This document shows, piece by piece, positions 40,163 through 48,777 of a DNA stretch of 64,000 nt (positions within the stretch are counted from its first letter, which is position 1; each line of letters opens with the position of its first letter). The notes under the pieces were generated by a model. That model had not been told where the DNA came from and searched no databases. It was given only the letters and a program-made list of their open reading frames with translations. A program made the position numbers and the translations under genes. Location of the stretch: assembly GCA_009746045.1 (NCBI GenBank), contig RPFO01000213.1:2444834-2508833 (forward strand), in the 5' to 3' direction. This DNA is from Mesostigma viride. Taxonomy: Eukaryota; Streptophyta; Mesostigmatophyceae; Mesostigmatales; Mesostigmataceae.

Positions 40163-41377
40163 ATGGATCGCGCTATCCCCCGCTCAATGCAGCACGTCAT
40201 CAAGTCCCTCGGGCAGCACATGACCCAAAGGGTGCAGCTCTCCACTACCTCCGCGGCCACTGACGTGCGTCACGGGTCGACTATCAGCGTGCGCCTGCCT
40301 ACGTCCGGTTTTTGCGACTTGCACACCATCTGCATGAACTTCAAGGGATGGACGGCTACTACCGCTGGATATGCGACATTTCCGTCACACACCTCGTCTC
40401 TAATCAAGCGACTAGAAGTCTTGGTTGGAGGACAGCAAGTTGACAACATCAACGATTATAGCCAGTTGTACCATACTCTGCTCGCGTCTCATGGAGGGTC
40501 GAGCTACAACCAATCTCAGAGGCCTGCTGGATGGGCTGACAATGCCGTCGCGGCCCCTGTGGCGAATATTGCGGAAGCCGACGCTAAACCAGGGTGCATT
40601 GATCATTTTATCGGGTTTCTTAGCGGCAATCCAAGGATTGTGGACATGTCTCTCATGCCACCAATCGAGGTCAGGGTGACACTGATGGATGCCGGTGTTC
40701 TCATCCCTAGTGCAGCAGGGGCTGGCCTATCGTATACTCTCAAGGATATCTATTGGTCCATCGAAGTGTACCGATTTCAAGAAGATGTCATCGGCCAGGT
40801 CCTGTCTAGTCGGCTGGCACAAGGTGGGACTATCCCATACACGTGGAATACTTGGACTTCAACAAAGCAGTCGCTTGGTACGAGTAACGCATACTCAATG
40901 AAGGCGAGCTTATCTTCCATGAGCGCCTCGAAGCTTTTGGCAGTCCAAGTTTCTGCTGCCGCTGACGTTGCGAACGGTGCTGGTAATAATATGTTCTTCC
41001 ATACTGGCGACACGCTCACTGGCTTCCAATTTGACATCAACGGGAATTACCAGACCCCAGCGTACTCTATGGGTCCTACAGAGGCATGGGTGAATCTGCT
41101 CTCGACTTTTGGCGACCAAGGGAACATTGGGGCTCCAGCCTCCATTACCGTGACTGAGGCATATTGGCCCACGCGATATTTCACTATGGCAGCACACCTT
41201 AACATGCCATCCGCTGGAGAGGGGTGGCAGTCAGGTCTCGACTTGAGGGGCACGGCCAGCGTCGTCACTCTCCGCGTCTCCAAGACAGGCGGCACGGACC
41301 TCGTCTTGTACATCTTTGCCGAGTCCGAGTCGCGCATGGACATCGGCGCGGGTCGCCAGGCCGTCGTCCAGCTGTAA
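40163..41377 (+). CDS. Major capsid protein, double jelly-roll type
   Basis: This 404-residue protein fits PLV-type double-jelly-roll capsid proteins in size and pattern. The N-terminus is VQLSTTSAATDVRHGSTISV, a DLHTICMNFKG strand follows, then LIKRLEVLVGGQQVDNINDY (the conserved block after the first strands), and SLMPPIEVRVTLMDAGVLI between the barrels. The second barrel has ILSYTLKDIYWSIEVYRF-like strands and ends TSVVTLRVSKTGGTDLVLYI-like. Trimers would form the hexagonal capsomers. Neighbours (penton-like gene, ATPase in the other arm) agree. The ATG follows an AT-rich 28 bp spacer. Confidence 0.8.
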   Translation: MDRAIPRSMQHVIKSLGQHMTQRVQLSTTSAATDVRHGSTISVRLPTSGFCDLHTICMNFKGWTATTAGYATFPSHTSSLIKRLEVLVGGQQVDNINDYSQLYHTLLASHGGSSYNQSQRPAGWADNAVAAPVANIAEADAKPGCIDHFIGFLSGNPRIVDMSLMPPIEVRVTLMDAGVLIPSAAGAGLSYTLKDIYWSIEVYRFQEDVIGQVLSSRLAQGGTIPYTWNTWTSTKQSLGTSNAYSMKASLSSMSASKLLAVQVSAAADVANGAGNNMFFHTGDTLTGFQFDINGNYQTPAYSMGPTEAWVNLLSTFGDQGNIGAPASITVTEAYWPTRYFTMAAHLNMPSAGEGWQSGLDLRGTASVVTLRVSKTGGTDLVLYIFAESESRMDIGAGRQAVVQL

Positions 41378-41407
41378 AAATCTCCTCCCTAGTATACTGT
41401 GTCTTCG

Positions 41408-41581
41408 ATGGATTATCTCAAAGACCCTAGGATAGTCGCAAACCCCTTAAACAGGCAGATACTGATCTTCGATACGCCAAACCTAGCAGATGATGGCAGG
41501 GCCTCACTTTTGCCAGCAAAACAAGGGCCGGTTCTGGTTGGGAAGTTTCAATATCCACTGCCACGAAACTCCAAAAAATAG
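41408..41581 (+). CDS. Small protein, 57 residues
   Basis: It starts at MDYLKDPRIVANPL and ends LPRNSKK, 30 bp after the major capsid gene and 25 bp before the fibre gene. It is uncharacterised, short and soluble. It is kept because spacing and orientation fit the cluster. Confidence 0.45.
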   Translation: MDYLKDPRIVANPLNRQILIFDTPNLADDGRASLLPAKQGPVLVGKFQYPLPRNSKK

Positions 41582-41606
41582 TGTCATGATATTGTAGATT
41601 AGTTTG

Positions 41607-42740
41607 ATGTCGTTTGATTATAGCATTTGCCCACTACTCACGCGGAAGAGGCGTGCCAAGAATACTGTAACCCTCACGACTGGCAGCCCAACGCCTACTG
41701 CTGTTCCAGTGACCGTGACTGCCACATTTAACAGGCCTGTAACTGGTTTTGTGTTGGGCGACATCACCGTTACCAATGGGGCGGCCTCAAACCTCCTGGG
41801 AAGTGGAAACTCTTACACGTTCGACGTCACTCCAACTATGGCCAACTTCTCAACGACTGTAAACGTGGGTGCAAACACGGTGATAGACGCATCGTGGGGG
41901 AGTGGCAACGCGGCCTCCAATACGCTTTCGTTCACGTACTCGTACGACCCAGCCGTCGACCCCGCTTTGTACGCGTGGTACGACCCGTCGGACGGCAGCA
42001 CCCTGTTCAGCGACACCACGGGGACCGCCGTCCAGAGCACCGCGGGCGGCAACGTGCTGCGGATGAACGACAAGAAGAACCTGGCCTCGGGGTATCACGT
42101 AACGCAGTCCAATTCCGCGAAGACGCCCATTCTGGACACCACCGAGCTCAACGGGAAGACGTCCCTCCGCTTCATCAACCTCCGCTCGGGACTTCTGACC
42201 TCGTCATCTACATTCTGGGGATCTATCGGGACCAAGTCGTCCGTGGTGATAGTCGCCAAACAGCTGACGACCGCTACCTACCCTGATACCAACAACCCCG
42301 GGACCACGGACATTATCAGAGGATTCATGATAGGAAGCACGATGACGGCGAGAGCGAATCGACTCAGTTACCACTCCACAGGTCCCGTCGTAGCCGTGAC
42401 ACAGGGTCCTGGGACAACCCAGCTATATGTCGCGATGGCATCGAGACAAAATTTTTTTGACAACCAGCAGCACGTCCTTGCGCTTTCGGTGGACACGGTA
42501 TTGAACACTTTCAGAACCAGATTCGACGGGCGTACCGCAGACGCGGATGCCGGGTCAAATCCCGAAACGTTCACCGGCAATCTCGCAATTGGTGGCGATA
42601 CGACTAACGCAGTCCGCGCCTTTGATGGGTGGATCGGCGAGATCCTCATCTACAATACCGCCAAGACCTCCGCCGAGTTGGAGCTGATCCGCGGGTACCT
42701 CGTGGCCAAGTGGGGCACTCCTGCAACACCGCCCCCATAG
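41607..42740 (+). CDS. Fibre-like protein with Ig-like and LamG/concanavalin-type domains
   Basis: The 377-residue protein has two visible parts. Residues ~15-110 resemble a bacterial Ig-like domain: PVTVTATFNRPVTGFVLGDI and FTYSYDPAVDP. Residues ~115-375 resemble a LamG/ConA-like lectin sandwich: LYAWYDPSDGSTL, NGKTSLRFINLRSG, then FDGWIGEILIYNTAKTSAEL and IRGYLVAKWG at the end. That terminal pattern is typical of glycan-binding surface proteins. A host-attachment role follows from the fold and the position next to capsid genes. Confidence 0.68.
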   Translation: MSFDYSICPLLTRKRRAKNTVTLTTGSPTPTAVPVTVTATFNRPVTGFVLGDITVTNGAASNLLGSGNSYTFDVTPTMANFSTTVNVGANTVIDASWGSGNAASNTLSFTYSYDPAVDPALYAWYDPSDGSTLFSDTTGTAVQSTAGGNVLRMNDKKNLASGYHVTQSNSAKTPILDTTELNGKTSLRFINLRSGLLTSSSTFWGSIGTKSSVVIVAKQLTTATYPDTNNPGTTDIIRGFMIGSTMTARANRLSYHSTGPVVAVTQGPGTTQLYVAMASRQNFFDNQQHVLALSVDTVLNTFRTRFDGRTADADAGSNPETFTGNLAIGGDTTNAVRAFDGWIGEILIYNTAKTSAELELIRGYLVAKWGTPATPPP

Positions 42741-42793
42741 ACATAGGATGCAAGACAAGAACTAAATATCTCTTCTATATATCACAATAAAGC

Positions 42794-43299
42794 ATGGAGT
42801 ATCCCACTTTTTATCAGATTTTACTAGACAGCAACAAGGCACTCTCCTTTGACGCCACAACGAGACGGGCAGAATTTGTCATCAAGCCAGACCCGAGAGC
42901 CCCCTCATCGACGAGGACTGGCGAGGAGGTGGGCATGCAGCCTATCTAGTTAACATCCAGGGAGCAGCGGGGAAGAGTATACTTGGCGTGACCTCGCCTA
43001 ACTTTCGAGGGGCCGAGAACAATTTGGATGAGCACGCAGTGCTTTTTTCAGAATTCTGCTCTGGTGGGGCTGTAGCTACGACTTACACATGCGTCAACGA
43101 TCACAATTATATGAACCTGACTGATCCATATCTGTTTCGGAATGGTGGTCGTTTATCTTTAAGCCTCGTGCACCTCGACAGGGCTGCTGGTGATGATTCT
43201 TACACGGTCCCAACGGCTGTGGCGAAATTCGTTGTAATTTTGCGTTTCGAGAAAGTCCGAGGACTAGAGAAAAAAAAATGTTCCTGCCATGGCAAGTAA
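42794..43299 (+). pseudogene. Frame-split small beta-rich protein
   Basis: Frame 1 (42,794-42,949) gives MEYPTFYQILLDSNKALSFD and stops. The continuation lies in another frame from ~42,925 to 43,299 (AAYLVNIQGAAGKSILGV, ending basic). Together they would make a protein of ~165 residues. One base change near 42,925 separates them. It could be a small jelly-roll protein; the function is unknown. Confidence 0.5.
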
Positions 43300-43591
43300 T
43301 TTCTGTGCAATATACGACAATATGTATGGGTGGATGCCTTGGAAAATTCACACTGGTGGACACCTGGAGAATTCGTTCAGGCGTATGAGAAACGACCCCG
43401 AGTACGCGCGAGCTTACGAGTCCGTTTACCTGAATTCACGTCCCAGAACTCGCCACGTGGTAGAGGCCACTCTGGACTTGCATCACTGCAAATTTAGCCA
43501 AGTTCGACACTTGTGCAAGTCTCGCCACCTTCGCGCCTGTCCAGGCCGTGCCAGCAGACGTAACGGACCTTTGCACACGGTGCACAAATAG
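43289..43591 (+). CDS. Unknown 100-residue ORF
   Basis: It starts at MASNFCAIYDNMYGWMPWKI and overlaps the preceding frame by 11 bp. Its second half is rich in His/Cys/Arg and may be read out of frame. There is no recognised domain; it may be the start of a broken gene. Confidence 0.35.
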   Translation: MASNFCAIYDNMYGWMPWKIHTGGHLENSFRRMRNDPEYARAYESVYLNSRPRTRHVVEATLDLHHCKFSQVRHLCKSRHLRACPGRASRRNGPLHTVHK

Positions 43592-43645
43592 GCAAAATCA
43601 CGTGCAAGTCACGCATCTCACGTTGCAAGCCCTCTGCCGGTAGCC

Positions 43646-44217
43646 ATGGCTTCCCGAAACGCAGGGCCCTGCGAGAAGGCGTTGGCCACGCTTGGGAAAT
43701 ACCTCGATAGTCTCGAGGACGGCCAGACAAAGATATCGGACCAGCTCTCCACCTGACGCACAGGTCTCCCTTTTTCCGGGGCACCCGGTGCTGTTGGAGG
43801 CACCGGACCTACCTGCGAGGTTCTCAAGATTCACGACGCCGGATATGACGATGTCGACCGCAAGACGCCAAAATTTGCGTCGAGTGGGTCTACGAGAGGA
43901 ACGCGGCAAGGCCGAGGAAGGTCGAGGACCGATGTGAGTGGATTCGCCTCGACCAAGCCGACGGATGCGTTAAGATGGTCGACGAATTCGTCGATGGCTT
44001 CTCCAAGTCCAAGCGCCAGCCAGGCATTGCCCCCGTTACCCTCTACAAGGCATGGGAGGAGGCAAAGAAGGGTTTCGAGGACGCAAAGACCGCCACTTCC
44101 CATGGCAGGAAGAGGAGCTGCGAGGAAGCGTCAAGCTCCCACGGCCATGTCGACAAGAGGAAGACCGGCTCGAACGTTGTGAAGAGCCAGACTGGAAACT
44201 CCAAGGACAAGGAGTAG
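43646..44217 (+). pseudogene. Decayed gene at the right inner edge of the element
   Basis: Successive pieces in different frames look coding. MASRNAGPCEKALATLGKYL runs to a stop at ~43,756, KIHDAGYDDVDRKTP lies at ~43,830-43,870, and KICVEWVYERNAA then runs without stops to 44,217 with a Lys/Ser-rich tail. Frame changes fall near short A-runs. There is no recognised family. Confidence 0.4.
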
Positions 44218-44488
44218 ATTGTCGTCTTGTTGACGACGGCAACGAGCTTGCCATTTCGCTCTTGTTGAGCTGATAACGAATGTGAACGTGATATAAATTT
44301 TAATGAATTCGTTTATGCAGTATACAACGCGTCAATGCATGATGAAAACAATTTTCATTCGTCTCGAATTGCAGTTCTAACTACGGGTTTTTAATCCAGA
44401 GTAAACCTCTCATGCATCAACGCAGGTCGTATGGGATTCTTGCATAGGTCGTCTGAGTTTCTAGAGGTTACACAGAGTAATCTCTTTG
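44218..44488. other. Short non-coding spacer before the right ITR
   Basis: About 270 bp of mixed A/T-rich sequence with no open frame of interest. It probably contains the 3' end and polyadenylation region of the last rightward gene. Confidence 0.4.
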
Positions 44489-45875
44489 CACACCCCGCCG
44501 CGCGGCCCTCGCCGGGTCCGCCAACTCCCACGCACTGCTCGACCCTCCAGCACCTTACTAAATATACTAAGCTAACTACGGGTTTTTGGTTTTCTTTGCG
44601 GGAAATTACGCAAGCCTGTGCATGCACTCTCACTCACGTCGAATAAAACATTATTTCCAACTGAAAATATCAATTTAGTAGTAAATATAGTTTCCCACGA
44701 GAAAAAACAGCAAGCCCTCACGACCGAGGCCCACCACCACCTGGCAGTCCCGCCACTGCTTGGCAGTCCGCGCCCCTCCGCTGCACCCCCGCTGGCCGGC
44801 CCCCATGGCCTTTCCCGTGGGAGATGGATTTATTGGTCATTTTGCCGTGGGAAACTATGTTTTCATAACCATTTGTCGTGGGAGACTATATTTACTAAGT
44901 TTTTTGGGGGTTCTTTTTTTGGGAAATTCAGGTGTGTTTTTGGTGGTGCACACCTGAATTAATTTCCTAGGAATAAAACCCAAAACCCATAGTAAACGTA
45001 GTAAACATAGTTTCCCACGGGAAATGACTTAGTCCCATATCCCACATGCCCCTCACCCAGTTGTGGCAGGATGTCACCACTTCGACCTCATGGCAGGTGG
45101 CTTGAATTTCCTAGAAAAAAAACCCAAAACCCATAGTAAACTTAGTAAATTTAGTCCCCCTGGGATGCCAGCATAAGAGTCTACCACCATGGTCACTATA
45201 AGGTCACTATAGCTACCCTGTACCACACAGCACCTGTAGCACCTTGACCTCATGGCAGCTGGCTTGAATTTCCTAGAAAAAAAACCAAAAAACCATAGTA
45301 AACTTAGTAAATTTAGTCACCCTGGGATGCCAGCATAAGAGTCTACCACCATGGTCACTATAAGGTCACTATAGCTACCCTGTACCACACAGCACCTGTA
45401 GCACTTTGACCTCATGGCAGCTGGCTTGAAATTCCTAGAAAAAAAACCAAAAACCTATAGTAAACTTAGTAAATTTAGTCACAGTGGGAGGGTGATAGCC
45501 AGGGTGGGGGGATGCCGTGGGTGTCTGGAGACGGTGTTAGGGTTTAGGGTTTAGGGTTTAGGGTTTAGGGTTTAGGGTTTAGGGTTTAGGGTTTAGGGTT
45601 TAGGGTGATACCCCACCCTAGGCCGCGGTCACTATAGGGTCACTATAGGGGTGGCAGATGCCAGCATAAGGCTGGTGCCCTTCTGTGAGCCGCGATGACG
45701 GAATGATGACGGAATGATGATTAATTAATTAATTAATAGACACGTGACTGCGTCACGTGAGCATAAGCCCTCAGTGGGAGCGGAACAGGGGATGGAATGG
45801 ATGGTATAAGCTACTTACGGAACAGGGGACGGAATGATGATGGAAGCTACTTAATTAATTAATTAATTAGTTAAT
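44489..45875 (-). repeat. Right inverted terminal repeat of the viral element
   Basis: This is the reverse complement of 3455-4622. It is ~220 bp longer because it holds two copies of a ~165 bp unit (about 45,105-45,435; one copy on the left) and a longer telomere-repeat run. Inside are repeated motifs tagtaaacttagtaaatt and gtttcccacg. The outer end is TTAATTAA-type repeat. A 65-codon open frame present in both ITRs (e.g. 44,760-44,957) shows no sign of being a gene. Confidence 0.9.
45537..45606 (+). repeat. Telomere-type repeats (TTTAGGG)~10 in right ITR
   Basis: An uninterrupted run of about ten TTTAGGG heptamers. The flanks (gtgtctggagacggtg and gataccccaccctaggccgc) match the flanks of the CCCTAAA run in the left ITR. 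The run therefore belongs to the terminal repeat and is not a chance host tract. Confidence 0.97.
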
Positions 45876-46270
45876 TAATTAATTAGACTCGTGCTCCCGT
45901 TGGGGAGTCACGGAGCATTAAGGACCAGCTCCGTACCCTCATGGGCCTGGTAGGTGAGGTAGAACTGCGTGGGTGTCACCGCCTTCCCCACTCACGGGAC
46001 AAGGCGGCGCTCCCCCACCAGTCCTGCTCACCTTCTCCTCCCGTGAGGACAAGCAGCGGTTCCTCTCTCGTCGCAAGCGGTTGCACGGCCTCACCTGGAC
46101 GCTGGACGACGACCTGACCCCCGCTCAGCAGCAGCAGTGACGCAACCTGTGGCCGGAATACCTCCGCCACAAGCAGGACCCCCAGAAGCCCAAGGTGTAC
46201 TGGAAGGGCGGGGACCTGATCGATGATCAACCACAAGATGTGGACGCCCCCCGCGGGCTAGACTAGCTAA
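45876..46270 (+). pseudogene. LINE ORF1 C-terminal remnant
   Basis: After a reversed LINE-type hairpin tail (45,876-45,912), the plus strand reads FSSREDKQRFLSRRKRLHGL, then TWTLDDDLTPAQQQQ, a stop, and RNLWPEYLRHKQDPQKPKVY and WKGGD. The same sequence block ends the ORF1 remnants at 54,690-54,830 and 56,700-56,870 (minus). It is truncated with an internal stop. Confidence 0.7.
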
Positions 46271-48777
46271 TAGCCCTAGGTAGCTTGTATCCATTGGTAG
46301 TCACTGCCGCTATGGCAGCCATGCTTAGAATGTTTGCCTAGCTGTGCCAACATACCTTAGTTGTCACGTGCACCGCTAACGCACGGTACACAACCAGCCA
46401 TAGCCTTAGCTTAGTCCTTGTACAGCCATGCTACGTCCTGGCTATGATCAGATTACTCGCCCACGCTCCTTGTTATGCCATGCATGCTCACATGGGTCTT
46501 ACTGCACCCACAGAATGCCGGATCGTTAGCGTGTCCGTTTAGCTAGCGCGCCCGAATGCAGCTGTGGCATGCCTTAATTAGGCATGAAGGAGACTGGGGG
46601 TCTCTGCCTTTTCTCCTGTTGCGCACACACAGGGATTGAAAGCACTTCGGTGCTCCGTGACTCCCCAACGGGAGCACGAGTTTATTAATGCATCGGGTAC
46701 TCCGTGGCATACATATGCTTTCAGTGCATGTTCACGCACTTACTTACTTATATGTGTATACAGAAGAGTTGTCTCACTTAAAATTAATCATGGCTGGCTA
46801 ACGTAGTCATCGAGACGCATACGGTTTAGCGAAATGCAAAATATGTTATGTCTCAGATTAAATTACAAGTCTTTGCATAAATTAAGTTAGATATACGCTA
46901 TAATAAACAAGCTAGCCACCCAAGAAAAATACAGTCCCCACAAAATACGGTCCCTAACCGTGCGTACGCACACAATATTTCATTTATGCAACTGGATGCA
47001 AAATCCCATAGAATCCAGTGCTTTGATCACTAATGACGTCACGGACTTGTGTTTCAACCCGCAACCAAAGTGAGGCAACTGCCATGTGTGATTCATGGTC
47101 AGGCCTGACACACACAACCGAGTGGTGAGATATAGGATGATGTTCTCACCAGAAACAGGTCACCACCAGCATCTTCCACAAAAAATATCTTCACTCAAGC
47201 TCAAATATCCTTAACAGACGTACAACTCCACACCGTTCCAGGAACTGGGAGGAAAAAGACATCCCAATCCGTGCCAGAAGTGTTTGCTACTGAGTTGGGT
47301 TGACCCATGTCACCCCCATGTGTACAAGCAAGAACAAAAGTTCAGAGGTTCCAGCAACCTAACGAATGCTCTCCGCCATGGGCACGTACTTTCAAGGGCC
47401 GCTGGAAAACCATGGATGGATTACCTACCCCTCTCCCCCACGTCCCGCCCATATAGCAACAGCAACAATCAACGATTGCACCGACCGCACCTGCACCTAA
47501 GCTCAACCGTGCACTTGGGCTCGGGTTTGGCCCCTCATCCATCCCCATTCCCCCTCGCAAACCACTGCGGCATCGGGCTGGCTGCTTGCCACGACAAAGG
47601 CACGCAGATCCACGGGCATGTGGATGCCACCAATGCGGATACTCATGTCCTCTCCATTGGATCTAGAGATTCGTCAAGGCATGCACTCATGTCGCCCCGA
47701 GCAATGCCTGCGGGGGCGGATCCCCACCACCGGTGGCACGGCATGGTCGACACCTATACGTCAGCAAAAAACCACGCCACACTGCCAGGAACAGCTCATC
47801 GCTGCTGCCTTGCGAGGTCATCATGCGCGAGCCGTGATGCAGCCGTCGTGCATGATGGCTGGGAGCATTCCAGGTACTTGTCAGCCTTTGTGCGCATCGC
47901 TGGCTGTGCACCCGGGCAAAGCCATCCCCAGCATCAACCCCGCACGCCATCCGTGACAAGGCCCACGCATTCCGAGCGGCCAGTCGCTGCAAAACATGGA
48001 GAAAGGAACCACTGCCCCAGCCCCCCACCCAGTCGACACGCATGGCATTGCCACCATGCACGACCTGCAGGGCTGGATGTGCAGGCTTGTATGGTGAGAC
48101 GGAGACGGACGCGGGCCATTCACCCACTTGACTGGCAAACAGGAGGAGACCATCAATACACCCAGGAACCGGCGCCCCACGGCTCGATTCCCAAGACCAG
48201 AACAGGACCGCGATGAAACCGTGGCCACAATCAGCAACCACGGGCCCTTCCTTCCGGAATCGCCACGCATATGCATGTCTCGCCCACGAGAGGATCGACC
48301 CTGCCCCATGGCGCATGCTCATGAGGGCCTCACACCACCGCGCGTCACACCCGCACTCACATCGCCCTCACATTGCCCGTCATACCCGCAGCGCCCTGGC
48401 CTTGGTCAAAACCTGCAGGTCATGGCCTTGCAATCAGCAGGACAGGTATCCGTGCCGCGCCCCACATCCCCTGGTGTCTACCCACCACGGCCATGGTGGG
48501 ACAGAGCCATGCCCACCAGGTACCTTTCTTGGTACCCACGTGACGCAGTCCCGTGCATTGAATCGATTAATGCCCACCAGGACCCATGCCCACCCTCCCT
48601 GTGGCCGCACTTAACCACCCATCCAACACGCTCAAAAATCGTTATTTGTCATTATGCGCCCACCTCCGCCAACCTGCGCGCATACTCCACCCGCCCTCAC
48701 CCCACCCCATGCAAACATCCACCCCACATCCTCAGCCCCGCCTCCTGGTCAACCCATCCCCCCTCCCACCACGGTCA
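46271..48777. other. Repeat-containing host DNA without a credible gene
   Basis: A LINE-type 3' hairpin and tail lie at ~46,640-46,700. The rest, up to the end of the host gene, shows only open frames of biased His/Pro/Arg composition (for example 47,284-48,216) without motifs. They overlap open frames on the other strand and are not supported. Part may be the 3' UTR of the minus-strand gene that ends at 48,778. Confidence 0.45.

Noticed and set aside
3455-45875. Maverick/Polinton (rve integrase plus PolB) or virophage proper
   Set aside because: No protein-primed polymerase B and no retroviral integrase was seen within the element. Primase-helicase plus tyrosine recombinase with this capsid type fits PLV better. 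The only DDE integrase in the window belongs to the copia element at 61-62.6 kb.
47284-48216. 310-codon plus-strand frame
   Set aside because: Its composition is His/Pro/Arg-biased, it overlaps equally long frames on the other strand, and it has no motifs. It is probably chance in GC-rich DNA downstream of the host gene.
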